In this document: positions 33,946 through 45,449 of the stretch, one piece after another
Layout: every line of letters starts with the position of its first letter
Numbering within the stretch: the stretch's first letter is position 1
Assembly: GCF_030272615.1 (NCBI RefSeq)
Contig: NC_081406.1
Coordinates: forward strand, 463,846,072-463,910,071
DNA length: 64,000 nt
Origin: Cryptomeria japonica
Lineage: Eukaryota; Streptophyta; Pinopsida; Cupressales; Cupressaceae
Direction of reading: 5' to 3'
The notes under the pieces: generated by a model
Database searches by the model: none
The model's input: the letters and a program-made list of their open reading frames with translations, nothing else
What the model was told of the DNA's origin: nothing
Made by a program: the position numbers and the translations under genes

Positions 33946-34027
33946 ATATTACAATAAAACAATTTACAATTAAATCAATAACCAATGCAATATCTGATTC
34001 AACATGTCGGCTTAGTGCATTTACAAC
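33946..34027 (+). repeat. 82-bp copy of the gypsy2 5' flank inside the element
   Basis: Same length as 16879-16960, with one mismatch noticed by eye, including the target duplication ACAAC at its end. The same sequence occurs at about 40979 in the other copia1 LTR, so it belongs to copia1, not to gypsy2. Confidence 0.93.
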
Positions 34028-35507
34028 TGTAGACGTATAAAAATGACCATATTCCTAAATGAATATTTTATGTTCATTTCTCTATTTGATTAAATCCAAT
34101 TTAATTAAATTATCCACATTCCTCTATTTAATCAAGTAAATTACTCAATTTATTTAAATTAAATTCACTATACCATTTAATGAATAAATCATTTTATTCA
34201 ATTAAATCCCCCCTATCCACTTTTAATTAAATTCAAATTTAATTAAATAGTTATCCTAAATTGAAATAAATCTAATTTATTCAATTTCCCCAAATTGCAA
34301 CCAAATTGAATAAATCATTTATTTCAATTAAATCCTATTATCCCTCCATCCACTTGCAAAATCCCAAACCCCTTTCTAATCCCTTCTAGAATCTTCTAAT
34401 CACTTCTAATTAACCTAACCCCTCCTCTAAACTTTGTCACATTCCTAAGCAAAGGGAAGTCACTTCTCAAACCATCAAAGTCTTTAATAATCATTAAAGG
34501 CTTTCAACCTTCAACCACTAAATGGCTCAAAGTCTTTGAAAACCATTGAAGGTTTTCAACCTTCAACCACTTAATCCCCAAAGTCTCCAATAACCATTAA
34601 TGGTTAACTCAAACCCTCCTACATGGTTAAAACATTTGTTTTGATTCAACCTTCATCTAACCCAAGGGTCTCATCAGGCCATTAATGCTTTGACCATGAT
34701 TATCTCTTAATCATTTGCACAAAGGTTTATCCTTGGATTAACTCTTAATCCAATGGGTAAGCCTAACTTAGACTTGACCCTTAGCCTTTAGATAACTATG
34801 AGGTCTTCTCAGGCCTTTAATGCCTCCAACCTCTTCTCTTCACGCAACCCTATGTTGACACTTGTCACCATTTCATTGGTGCCAATTGTGCACATGGATC
34901 CCCAACTTTCAAACTCAGCCCTTGATTAAACCATTCAATCCTGACCATCCATTGCCCTATTTATGCTATAAATAGAGCTCTCATTCCTCCATTTTCAAAA
35001 ATCATCCTTCAAATTTGTAGCATCACACTTATGCTCAAATACATTCAAGCTTTCTCATTTTATATATGCTCATCTTTTAGCCTCTCTTTAAAATCAGGAA
35101 GTAGACTAAATATGCATGTTTAGAATAATTTCTTTATCATTTTAGTTCAATCATAGACTAAATATAGTATGCTAGGATAGTATTCATACTAATCTTGTCA
35201 TCTTATCATTTAGTTTATTGCATTTTAAAATCATACATAGCTTAGAATACATCTCATACTAAAAAATCTATTAGAGCATCCCTCGTTCTTGCATTTGCCA
35301 TCCCTGAACCATTTTGCTCAGTGATCTGAGAGCAAAACATTGGTTTGAGGGACATTGTGAGATAGAGAACCATGGGACCCTTCTTGGGAAGCTGAGTAAT
35401 ATGTTATTACTCCATAGCTTGCATCAAGAAGTCCTGTGTGTGTGTGGACTAGTTTCTAACAATATTTTCACATATTGAGTTTTATCAGCCCACTTTTTCC
35501 GCATACA
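34028..35507 (+). repeat. gypsy2 3' LTR
   Basis: Begins TGTAGACGTATAAAAATG, ends CCGCATACA and is followed by the target duplication ACAAC and then copia1 LTR sequence. TATA box at 34967-34975. ACAAC also precedes it directly, so on its own it would look like a solo LTR. Confidence 0.95.
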
Positions 35508-35824
35508 ACAACAATAAAAATTCATCTCCATAGCATGCCATGCTGATCTGGAATAGATAGGCCTGCTGGTGTTTATCCTTGACCTATTTGCCAGTAACAA
35601 CAAATATGGAAACACGAATATACCAATGAACAAATCTCCAAGACAAACTCTCCAAAGGATGTCTTCGATATAACCAAGTGTTTTCCATATCATTTCAAGT
35701 GTCGGTGAACAATATATCCTGCCGGTGAATAAGATACTAGTGACTATGCATAAAGTCACTTTCTTATCGGTGAACATTGCCAAATCTCCAAGTGCCAGTA
35801 GGCTACATATCCAAAATACCAACA
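35508..35824 (-). repeat. copia1 3' LTR, inner part
   Basis: Continuation of 16268-16960 after the gypsy2 insertion; it matches about 41053-41415 except for a roughly 50-bp segment present only there. It ends ATACCAACA at 35824; on the minus strand the LTR begins TGTTGGTATTTTGG. Confidence 0.9.
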
Positions 35825-35841
35825 GTCTCCCACTTTGGCCT
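35825..35841 (-). other. copia1 polypurine tract
   Basis: The minus strand reads GGCCAAAGTGGGAGAC directly before the LTR start TGTTGG, the usual position and composition for a copia polypurine tract. Confidence 0.75.
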
Positions 35842-36194
35842 TGATGGCAACATAGGATGGAAAAACAATCAAAGTGCCAAAACAGAAATGCCAAAAACAA
35901 CAACATAACTAGAGATCAAAATTTAGAGAGTAATCAATCTCTCCCAAAATAAAAATCTCTCCCCAAGAGATAAAGTCTCTCCCCCTAGGAGTGACATGTG
36001 ATTTTCCATATCAATCTCTCCCCCTTTGACATCAAATTCCAAAGCAATACAAAAACTAGGTTCAAATACAAAATACCAACTTATTCAGTATACCAACTAA
36101 TCTCCCTGAGAAGTAGCTCTCCTCATAAAAACTGGAGTACAAGATTTCTTTGTTAGTTCTGTCGGTTGATGACAAATATCAACTGTCTAAGTTT

Positions 36195-36771
36195 CTACCG
36201 GTGGGGGTATGACCCCAAGCTGTTCTCTGAGATATTCAAAAGTCTCCTTAGGCAAAGACTTAGTGAAAATATCTGCAATCTACTCTTTAGTATTCACATA
36301 AACCAGTTTTACTTCTTTTGCTTCAACATTCTCTTTTAGAAAATTCAATTTGATAGAGACATGTTTAGGTTTAGAATGTAGTACCAAATTCTTAGATATA
36401 TCAATTGTTTTTGTATTATCACAATAGATAGTTATAGGTTCTTTGCATTTTACCTTTATGTCCTTCAACATTTGCTTAAGCCATAATACCTATGTATAGT
36501 TAGTTGCTACTGCAACATATTCTAATTCTATTGTTGATAAAGATGTGCAACTTTGTTTCTTACTCAACCAAGAAATTAATATGCTTCCAAAAAAAAATGC
36601 TCCGCTGGTGGTGCTTTTTCTATCATCTACATCTCCTGCCCAATTTGCATCTGTGTACGCACATAATTCAAAGTTTTCATCTCTATGATACCATAGGCAA
36701 ATATTTGTAGTGCCTTGTAAGTACCAAAAAATCCTTTTTACTGCTGATTCATGATTTTCTTTGGGATTACT
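36195..36771 (-). pseudogene. copia1 RNase H
   Basis: C-terminal pol domain of a Ty1-copia element. After the RT, minus-strand translation gives CAYTDANWAGDVDDRKSTTS, then SWLSKKQSCTSLSTIELEYV, ITIYCDNTKTIDISKN and HVSIKLNFLKENV. TAG codons interrupt it near 36492 (NYT-stop-VLWLKQ) and at 36280 (NTKE-stop-IADIFTK); both occupy positions that are Gln in relatives. The end (LPKETFEYLREQLGVI) lies near 36210. Confidence 0.85.
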
Positions 36772-37997
36772 CTAAAATCTTGAAACAATACATATTGCAT
36801 TCATAATATCAGGTCTTGTTTGTGTCAAATACAATAGACCTCCTATCATAGATTTATACCTAGTCAGATTAACAGGTGTAGATTCATCCCTTAGTGATAA
36901 TTTATCAGTTGTAGTCATAGGTGTGCTTACCGGTTTAGAGTTTTCCATCCCAAATTTCTTTAGTAACTCCTTTAAGTACTTCAATTGACTCAAGAATATA
37001 CCTTTATCAGTCTGTGAAATATGTAATCCTAAAAAGAATTTTATCTCTCCAATCATAGACATTTCAAATTCTTGCTGCATTTAAATAGAAAAGTCTTTAC
37101 ACAAACCATCTTCTCCTCCAAAGATTATATCATCAACAAAAACTTCTATAACCAATATGTCATCATTAGTCACTTTATAGTATTAGTTGCTATCAACATT
37201 GCCTTTAGAAAAACCAATCTTCAAAAGATATTTATCCAATCTAGCATACCAAGCTCTTGGAGCTTGCTTCAACCCATACAAAGCTTTCCTTAATCTGCAA
37301 ACCATATCTTTGTTATCTGTCAAAGAAAATCCATCAAGTTTCTCAATGTAAACTTCTTCTTCAAGATCTCCATTCAGAAATGCACATTTAATATTCATTT
37401 GATATACTTTGTATTTCTTGTGTGCTACAAAAGCCAAGAATAATCTGACTACCTCAATTTTGGCTACCGGTACAAAGCTTTCATTGTAATAAATTCCTTC
37501 TTTCTGTGAATATCCCTTACATACTAGTCTTTCTTTATTTTCAATTACCTTACCATATTCATTGAGTTTGTTTCTGAATACCCATTTTGTTCCAATTACA
37601 TTTTTGTCTTTAGGTTGGGGAACTAATGTCCATGTGTTATTCTTCTCAATTTGTTTTAATTCTTCTTCCATGGCTTTAATCCAGTGTTTATCTTCACATC
37701 CCTCATTAGTTGATGCTGGTTCAATTTGAGAAATAAGACATACCTCTTCATTTGCCAGTCTTCCTCTTGTCATAACTCCTTGATACTTATTCCCAATTAT
37801 CTGATCTTCAAAATGATTCAACCTTACATACCGGGGTGTCTTTGTTTGCTGTTGTTCTTCAGTTACAGTGGAATTTTTAGATGATACCAGTGTAACTGGA
37901 TCTTCATTCTGTACTGGTGTGTGTTCATTTCTCAATATCTCTGTTGCCGGTTTAGAGTCTATATACCTTGAAGTTTCTCTAAATTGTTCATCAATTT
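36772..37997 (-). pseudogene. copia1 reverse transcriptase
   Basis: Copia RT with NTWTLVPQPKDKNVIGTKWV, VCKGYSQKEGIYYNESFVPV, KALYGLKQAPRAWYARLDKY and, after a TAA at 37183, VFVDDIIFGGEDG. The segment KVYQMNIKCAFLNGDLEEEV has Asn where active enzymes have the first catalytic Asp (usually MDVKSAFLNG), so a key residue is lost. A second TAA lies near 37081 and a TAG at 36772 (SRF-stop-SNPKENH, Gln expected). The final part is SMIGGLLYLTQTRPDIM. Confidence 0.87.
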
Positions 37998-39344
37998 TCA
38001 CTTTTGTACTCTCAACATTTTTCTGTAACCAAGAAATATTCCTTCATCACTTCTAGGAACAAATTTTCTAATATACTCATCTCTTCTAATATAGCATTTA
38101 ATTCCAAATATTCTGAAATATTTAAGAGTAGGAGCAATGCTAAACCATAGTTCATCAAGGGTCTTACCAGTTTCACCTTTGATGTGAACTTTGTTGAATG
38201 TGTAGACTGATGTGCTCACTGCCTCTCTCCAATATACATGTGGTAGATTTTCTTTTGATAACATAGTTCTAGCTGCATCCAAGATAGTTCTATTTTTCCT
38301 TTCTACAACTCCATTCTATTGGGGTGTCTGGGGTGCTGATAACTGTCTTCTGATTCCATTTACTTCACAAAATGTATTAAATTCCTTAGATGTAAATTCA
38401 TCTCCTTGATCTGATCTCAGACATTTGATTTTCTTACCGGTTTCATTTTCTACCATCACCTTGAATAGTTTGAATTTTCCAAGTGCTTTTGATGTTTCTC
38501 TGAGAAAAGTAACCCAACACATTCTAGAGTAGTCATCAATGATTAGTATGAAATATCTATCACCTTGTAAGATTTTAGTTCTAGATGAACCACATAAGTC
38601 AGTATGAATTAAGTCAAGAGCACTATTAGATTTTTTTGGAATACTTTTAAGAGATGCTCTAACTTGTTTTCCAAATTGAAATTCCTTCCATACCGGATTC
38701 TGAGGCTTAACAATTTTAGGTAAGTCTCTAACTGCTTTAGTTGTACTAATTTTCATAATGCATTCAAAATATACATGACAAAGTCTCTTATGCCATAGCC
38801 AACTTTCATCAATATGTGCAATCAAGCATGTTTTTTCATTATTATTCAAATGAAAGATATTACCTCTAGTTTGATTACCGATTGCAATTTCCAAACTAGT
38901 TCTATTCATAATTTTGCGTTTCCCATTCTTGAATTGTAACTGAAATCCTTTTTCAACTAATTGACCAACACTCAAAAGATTATGCTTTAAACCTTCAACA
39001 TAGTAAACATTGTCAGTATTATGCTTATCATCAAGAGATATAGTACCTTTATCTTTGATCAAACAAGCTTTATCATCTCCAAATCTTACCAGACCTCCAT
39101 TATATTCCTGAAAAGTCAAGAATTTACTTTTATCACTAGTCATATGATGTGAACATCTTGAATCAATGATCCATTCATCCTTAACCTCAACTTTAGTTGC
39201 CAAGGCCTGCTCTACCGACTGAACAGTAGGTGTCGGTTGATCTTCTTTTATAGCAACAAAGACCCATCTGTTGTCTATCGGATCCTCATCTGAATCATCA
39301 GTGACTCCTTCATCAGCAAGATAACAAGACTTGTCTTTATTCTT
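37998..39344 (-). pseudogene. copia1 protease and integrase
   Basis: The protease motif reads WIIDSRCSHHMTSDKSKF; the Gly of the usual DSGC is replaced by Arg. The GAG-pre-integrase zinc region follows (LWHKRLCHVYFECIMKI), then integrase: ALDLIHTDLCGSSRTK, YFILIIDDYSRMCWV and RSDQGDEFTSKEF. A TAG at 38316 sits in TPQ-stop-NGVVERKN, where relatives have Gln. The core ends with LPHVYWREAVSTSVYTFNKV. A frameshift near 38010-38030 separates it from the RT frame. Confidence 0.86.
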
Positions 39345-40296
39345 CTAAAATCTATATCTCTGATATTTAGGGTTAGGATTGTATGTTCTTCTAGCTTCTT
39401 CTTTTAATCTTACATGTCTATCAGGGCATCTTGAAGCCATATGACCAATCTTATTATAGTTAAAACATTTAAAGGGTGCTTTACCTTCATACTTACTTCC
39501 AACTGGACCTTTAGGCATTTTCCTTGCAAATAGTGCTTCAAGTTCTTCATTTTCTCTCCTGCTTTCTTCAAGTTCTCTTGAATAAAAAGCTTTCCAATCA
39601 GACTTGTCAAATGATGATGATGCAGATGAATTTGATGCCTTAAAAGCTAAATCTTTCTTTATAGTAGCAACATGACCAAATTCCTCAATTTCAAAAGCTA
39701 AAAGTTTTTCAATCAATGTATCTCTAGTTACTGATGTATTAGGCATTGTTCTTAACTCATTTATAGCAGTAACTTTCAATTTGTATGCCAGTGGAAATCC
39801 TCTTAAAACTTTTGAAACAATTTCATCTTCACTTAAGGTTCCTCCACAACATTTAATACCTAAAACAATTTCATTAACTCTTTCCATAAAAGTAGAAATT
39901 CTTTCATCTTCTTCCATTTTCAAATTTTCATACCTGACCTGGAAGCTCTCAAGTTTTGCAATTTTGACTGTGGAATCTCCTTCATGCAATGTTTCCAAAT
40001 GGTCCCAAATAGGTTTAGCAGTAGATCTATCTAATAATCCCATGATTTGCTGATCTAATAATGTGCTCAAAAGTGCTTCTCTTGCTTTGTAATCATTTTC
40101 CTCATCTTTAGCCAAGTTAGGTGGATTAGGTTGACCATGAGTAGGAGTAGTATAGCCATTCTTTGTAACTTCCTAGATGTCTTTTCTAATGCAATTTAGA
40201 TGTGTCTCCATCCTAATCTTCCATTTGCCATAGTTAGTTCCATCAAGTTTAGGAGTGTCCTTCCTAAAATAGTTAGAAGACTTTAGATCTCCTCAA
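39345..40296 (-). pseudogene. copia1 gag
   Basis: Copia gag with DTPKLDGTNYGKWKIRMETHL-like start (the initiating Met is not clear), LDQQIMGLLDRSTAKPIWDHL, FQVRYENLKMEEDERISTF, GGTLSEDEIVSKVLRGFPLA and a CCHC zinc knuckle, CFNYNKIGHMASRC. A TAG near 40174 probably replaces Trp. The TAG at 39345-39347 ends the open frame, but the same frame continues into the protease, so gag-pol was one reading frame, as in other copia elements. Confidence 0.86.
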
Positions 40297-40326
40297 GCTG
40301 TTAAACTTCCACAAAAAGAGGACTAA

Positions 40327-40338
40327 GCTCTGATACCA
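40327..40338 (-). other. copia1 primer-binding site (initiator Met tRNA)
   Basis: The minus strand reads TGGTATCAGAGC, the standard plant copia primer site, adjacent to the LTR edge at 40341. Confidence 0.9.
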
Positions 40339-40340
40339 AT

Positions 40341-41415
40341 TATTAGGTCCCAGAGGCAACTGAGAGGGGGGGGGAGTGAATCAGTTATCAAATAAATTAA
40401 AACCAAAAGAACTTAACCAATCTTAATGCTTAATATCGGTAAACCAAACTTAATGCCGATAGACAGTTTATCAGTTAATTGCAGTACTGGTAAAGATTAA
40501 TGCATGAAATAGAAAGACAATATCATCCACAACACATAACACCAATATTTATACATGGAAACCCTATAAGGGGAAAAACCATGATGGGAAACCTTACCCA
40601 CAATCAGATGATACTACTACATATAGTATGTGTATACAATAGGGGGTCTGCACATGCAAAAAGGCCAAGTGCCTAGAGCTCACTGCTCATACAAAAATGG
40701 GAGTCACGCTGACTACAATTGGATGGTTAAATCCAATAATGATGTACTGCTTAAAATAGCATCTTCATATGCTAGATTCAGTACCAGTGTAGTTCTGATA
40801 TGTCTTCACAAAAACCTTCCTTCAACCTTCAAATGATCTCTGTGTGTATTTCTCTTCTTATTCTCACATATACCTTTATACAAATATTTTTCCCAATCGC
40901 ATATCGATCTTACAAATAAGATCTTACATATATACCAAAACATAGGACCAAAATGTATAGGTCAACTTTACAAAAGATATTACAATAAAACAATTTACAA
41001 TTAAATCAATAACCAATGCAATATCTGATTGAACATGTCTTCTTAATGTATTTACAACAATAATAAATCATCTCCATAGCTTGTCTTTCTGATCTGGAAT
41101 AGATAGGCCTGTCGCTGTTTATCCTGGACCTATTTGTTGGTAACAACAAATATGCAAACACAGATATACCAATGAACAAATCTCTAAGAAAAACTGTCCA
41201 AATGATGTCTTCAACATAACCAAGTGTTTTCCATGTCATTTCAAGTGTCACTGAATAATATATCCTGTCGGTGAATAAGATACCAGTGACTGTGCATAAA
41301 GTCACTCGCTTGTCGGTGAACATTCCCAAATCTCCAAGTGCTAGTAGGCTTTACTAGAGTTGATAAGTGTTTACATCAATGAAAAAAACATATCAACATA
41401 TCTAAAATACCAACA
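40341..41415 (-). repeat. copia1 5' LTR
   Basis: Matches the split 3' LTR. On the plus strand it begins TATTAGGTCC (TG has become TA) and ends ATACCAACA, followed by the target duplication CAAGT. A segment of about 50 bp near 41352-41400 is absent from the other LTR. No gene within. Confidence 0.92.
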
Positions 41416-41420
41416 CAAGT

Positions 41421-41822
41421 TGATAAGTGTTTTCCTCTCACGGATTTTTTGAAGGACTGTGCATAACTTATGCACGGTCCTGATGAATTTCTCTAAATTT
41501 ATATGGAAGGTCTGTATAAGTCTAAATACCTTAGATCCAAAGTTACAGTGAGATCTCGAATCAGTAGCTCCTTATTTCACCCATTTTGTCTTCATTTTCT
41601 GCATAGTCAACAAGTCAACTCTTCTACTTACAAAAGAAGATAAATTGCATTGCACCCTTGAAATTCACTTAGTATTTAGATCCTTATTCACTCTAGGGTT
41701 TGGATCTAGTGAATTCAACCCCGCTTTTGAATGTAAAGTATCTCCCAAGTGAAAATCATCCTAGTGATTTCCTTTATCTCTCCTAGGTGGGGAATCACTA
41801 GGGTTCAATTTTCCACTTGACA
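41421..41822 (+). repeat. element 3 5' LTR, 3' part
   Basis: Aligns with 47451-47831 (CATAACTTA, CTCCTTATTT, GGGTTTGGATCTAGTGAATTC, GGAATCACTAGGGTTC). Ends TTGACA at 41822. The first bases here follow the copia1 right target duplication. Confidence 0.9.
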
Positions 41823-41824
41823 TT

Positions 41825-41841
41825 TTGGTGAGCCCAACATC
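41825..41841 (+). other. element 3 primer-binding site (putative)
   Basis: TGGTGAGCCCAACATCC starts two bases after the LTR end. The complementary tRNA was not identified. Confidence 0.55.
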
Positions 41842-43141
41842 CTATATCTTAATTTTGATTTCTTATTTGTTAGATCTGACTAATTGCAATGTGAACTTTA
41901 AAATTTCATTTCCGAGTTTGATCTTTTTGCGAAATTTAGAGGTTAATTGCATAAAAACCCTAATTTTTCATTTTGAGGAAATTAAGCGCGTGAAGTATAT
42001 AATTGTTATTGTTTGTTTCACACCTGATTTCTATTTCAAATTTGCAATTAAAATCAGTCTTTTTATTCTAAAAATTAAGTGGTTAAACAGTAAAACCCTA
42101 AATTTTAAGGGATCTCCTATTTTGACCTTTGACTGCTTATTCGATCTATCTAAACATCTCCAAACCAGACAATTTTCTGGAATCTGTAGTAGAATCACAA
42201 TATCTTTCATCTCTGAAAATTTCAAAAAATGTTGGTCAGACCATGCATAATTTATGCATAGTCCTTGACATTTATTCTAAAATTTGGGAGTTGGATTTGA
42301 CTGTATTTTACTGCTTAAATCCAGAGATTTGGTTGATTCTATCAATTTTTGAAACCTCCTAAGGTCGAAAAAAAAATCAAAATTGCATGTTTGATTTCCT
42401 TGCAATTTACAAAAAATCTAGATTTGAAATTGAACTTGTGCAAAATTTGGATCTTAATTCAATTTTCTAGATTTATCATTGTTTTCAGATTTGTCTTCTT
42501 ACTAAAAATATTCAAAATTTCAATTCCCTCCTTTTGGCAAAATTTCAAAATCAATTGGTTAGGATCTAAAACCCCAATTTTCAAATTAAATTGGAGTTTG
42601 TGCAAATTTCAATCAAATTCATTAATTTTTAGTCCTCTAAACATTTTCCAAGTTGGCCCTATCCATTAGGTCTGGTATTCTTCAAAATTTTCTTTCAATT
42701 CATCATCTTTCACAAAACCCTAATTAGGTCCTATTTCAACATTCTGAGCTTAAATTCACCTATCTATAGATCATAAAATCACTAATTTTTTTGGAATTAG
42801 TAATAAAATCATCGTATCTATCATCTCTAAAAAATTCAAAAAAAGTTGAAGGGATAGTGCATAACTTACGCATAGTCCCTGACTTTTTTCTTGAAATTTT
42901 GGGAGACTGTCCCTCTAACATTAAAAATAATCTCCATTTTCAACATTCAATTTTTAAGATATAGTTTAAAATTAAGTGGTTAATTAAGAACAACCCTAAT
43001 TATAAATTAAAATAATTCAATTCAACAACTTTGAATTTATAAAATTAACAGATTTTTCTGGACACCCTAATTTTAATTTTCAATCTCTTTTGGATAATTA
43101 TCATCATTCCTGGAAATTACACGATTCCTTCTTTAAATCAA
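41842..43141 (+). other. element 3 leader
   Basis: About 1.3 kb of A/T-rich sequence. Short open frames have no recognisable features. A GCATAAxTTAxGCATAGTCC motif occurs near 42243 and 42853 and, in related form, in the LTR (41461). Confidence 0.55.
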
Positions 43142-44194
43142 TTGGTTCATCCCCTTTTTGATCCCTTAAATGATCCCTCTCCCAAAAAGTCTCCCCTAAA
43201 AGCGGACATATTGATGCAAGGAGGTACTTTTAACACTCTTCCTAATGATATCCCTATTTGGGATGAACCATTAGAGGGAAATGTAGATTATTCTCTTCAT
43301 ATGATCCTCCCTGATAAGGGTACCTTGGTGAAAGATGATGATTTTAATAACACTTCACCTTCTATTACTTCCAATAACCTTCCCTCCAAAGATGAAGCAT
43401 TAATCACATATGATAGTCCTTTTCCTAATGAGTGTCTTAAACGTAAAGATACCTTAGAACAAGAAGATGATATTATTTCTCATTATAATTCTCTCTCTCC
43501 CAAAAATCTAGAGCCTAACAAAAATCAAATCAATTCCATTCATGTTCCTAGGAAACCAAAAAATCTTCTTGATTATCATGTCGTGCCTTACACATATACT
43601 AATGAGGTAGTTGATGAGAACATAAGTGATGCATCATATGCATTCTTAGTTCCTACAATCCTCTCTTCAATTCACTCAAATATATCATGTCTGACCAAAG
43701 AAGTTCCTAAAGAATAACTCTTAGAGGATGATTGGGGGTCCTTATATTTCACTCCTACCTTTTCTAGAAAGTCTAAGATGCCTGAATTTCATATTCCAAA
43801 TTTTTCTCTTAACACAAATCTTGAAAATGATTGAGCCTTTTTAAAATTCAATCCAATTCCCCCTAAGAGTGAACCCTCTTTTGAATATACACATTGATGC
43901 AATGGACAAATTCTTGAATGTGAGTGACAACATATTGAGATATCACACTTTCCTTTGTCAACATCTTCTTCTCCATTGTCTTGTAAATCCACACCTTCTC
44001 ATTCTAATTTTGAGCTACAACAAGGAAATGTGTTGACCAATATTCTAAATTCCAACTTAATATTACCTCTTTGTGCTAAACGAAGAATAAAACATAAACA
44101 ACATTCTCAAAATTCTTCTTTTTGTAAATATCATCAAACCCATGGCCGTTCTACTAATGAGTGGCAAGCTTTGAAAATAAAAATACAACATTAA
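43142..44194 (+). pseudogene. element 3 gag relic
   Basis: The 191-codon frame 43142-43717 (MVHPLFDPLNDPSPKKSPLK, Asp/Ser-rich, ending CLTKEVPKE) matches nothing I recognise. Downstream, in 43955-44194, FCKYHQTHGRSTNEWQALK resembles the Cys/His motif at the C-terminus of gypsy gag (compare YCDFHHNKGHRTNECMRLK in gypsy2), with the last Cys replaced by Trp. I infer a decayed gag; no pol follows. Confidence 0.5.
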
Positions 44195-44439
44195 ATTGAT
44201 TCAGGCATGTTAAAAATAACATCAGACAATGAATGTCATATTCATCATGATCAATTAAAATAGCATTCAAGTTCCTATTATGTTTCTCCTGACTATGTGA
44301 CGCAGTTAGCCTACCTATTGGGGGGCTCCTTGTCATTCATGGTGGTACAATTTCAGGTTCAATCACACTTAGTGAGCAAGGTAATAGTCTATTTATTATT
44401 GCCTCTATGCTTGGGGGGAAATAATATTCCTTTTCCTTT

Positions 44440-44790
44440 TTCTAAGGTTTCACTATTTTCATTATGGAGTACATTATTCATAATCTTGATGTCCATTCTT
44501 GTATGGATTTCTCCTTCATGCGAGCATATGTCTGTTCCATGAGTGGGATCTTTTCCTTTCTTGAAATGATACGTCTATTATGAACAATCTCTCCTTAGAT
44601 AAATTTTATGAACCTTCTTCTTCTTTCTCTCTCTTTGAAAATTATCTCTTCTATTGTGTTATTCATAACTTGATGTCCTTTCTTGAATGGAGTTATCCTT
44701 CATGCGAGCACATGTCTGTTCTATGGTTAGGAATTTTTCCTTGCTTAAAACATTATGTCTCTTATGAGTAATCTCTCTCTAGAAGTTGTG
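44440..44790. repeat. Two-copy repeat in element 3
   Basis: About 190 bp apart, two related blocks share CCTTCATGCGAGCA(T/C)ATGTC, TTATGA and ATCTCTC motifs. No coding role seen. Confidence 0.65.
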
Positions 44791-45449
44791 TAATTGTTCT
44801 TATTCTCATACACTTAGGGGGCAATTATATCTCTCCCTCTCACTTTCTCTAAGGATCCAAACTTTCCTATTTTGCGGATGGTGTGAGTTTTATTACTTGA
44901 TGTCATTCCTTGTGTGAAGTTGTTGTTGTTTGGCCAAGGGTTCTCTCTTATACAAGATGTGTAAGTCCTTGACTCTAATCTCTTTCACACTTGGTAATGT
45001 ATATCTATAATAAATTCACCTATCCCCATTGGGATAAAAGTGAGTCATCCTTCATCAAGAATCCCTTTCACCTAGCAATATGAGGAAGGGTTGAATTCTT
45101 GTTCTCTTCTGTGCTTTGTTCTAGAAGATGTTATATTTGTCTAAGACAACTCCTCTTGGAGGTAGATGTCTTTTGAGAAAATATCTCCTCTCCTCCAAGG
45201 ATCTCCTTTATACTTATAGCAATATATCTCTTTTCAACTATCTTATCCTTTCTTGAAGAGTATTCCCTCTCTTGCTTGGATTTATGACATTGTTGCATGA
45301 TGGATATCTTCTTGGTGTCAAAGGTATGTATGCTTGTTCTACTTTCCTTAAGATATCAACATTCAACTACGTTGACATCTTAAGGGGGGGGGCACCCATA
45401 CTGCTCCTTTTGTATTATATTTCTCTTGCACATTGCATCTCTTATACAA
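44791..45449 (+). other. element 3 internal sequence without a supported gene
   Basis: Low-complexity T/C-rich sequence; short open frames only. A poly-G tract occurs near 45384. Confidence 0.5.

Larger units (their letters stand above)
16961..35507 (+). mobile_element. gypsy2: Tat-like Ty3-gypsy retrotransposon with antisense PMD gene
   Basis: Plus-strand element of 18.5 kb with 1.48-kb LTRs, flanked by ACAAC target duplications (16956-16960 and 35508-35512) inside the copia1 LTR; the uninterrupted site is seen at about 41052. The order is LTR, primer site, long leader with 21-nt repeat arrays, gag, protease with G-patch-like segment, RT, degenerate native RNase H, archaeal-type RNase H, integrase, non-coding spacer, antisense PMD gene, a reversed 21-nt repeat array, polypurine tract, an 82-bp copy of the 5' flank, LTR. 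Gag-pol is one uninterrupted frame apart from 17 stops. The LTRs differ at few positions by eye, suggesting a fairly recent insertion. Confidence 0.92.
16268..41415 (-). mobile_element. copia1: Ty1-copia retrotransposon interrupted by gypsy2
   Basis: Complete minus-strand copia element flanked by CAAGT target duplications (16263-16267 and 41416-41420). Its 3' LTR (plus-strand left end) was split by gypsy2 at 16960/35508; its 5' LTR is at 40341-41415, followed by primer site, gag, protease-integrase, RT and RNase H reading leftwards. Coding frames are interrupted by several TAG codons, two TAA and one frameshift, so it is inactive. Without the 18.5-kb insertion the element is about 6.6 kb. Confidence 0.92.

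Noticed and set aside
34028-35507. An independent solo LTR
   Set aside because: It has target duplications on both sides, but the 5' LTR with the same left flank and the internal region ending at a polypurine tract fit a single element better; the solo-LTR allele remains an alternative noted in the findings.
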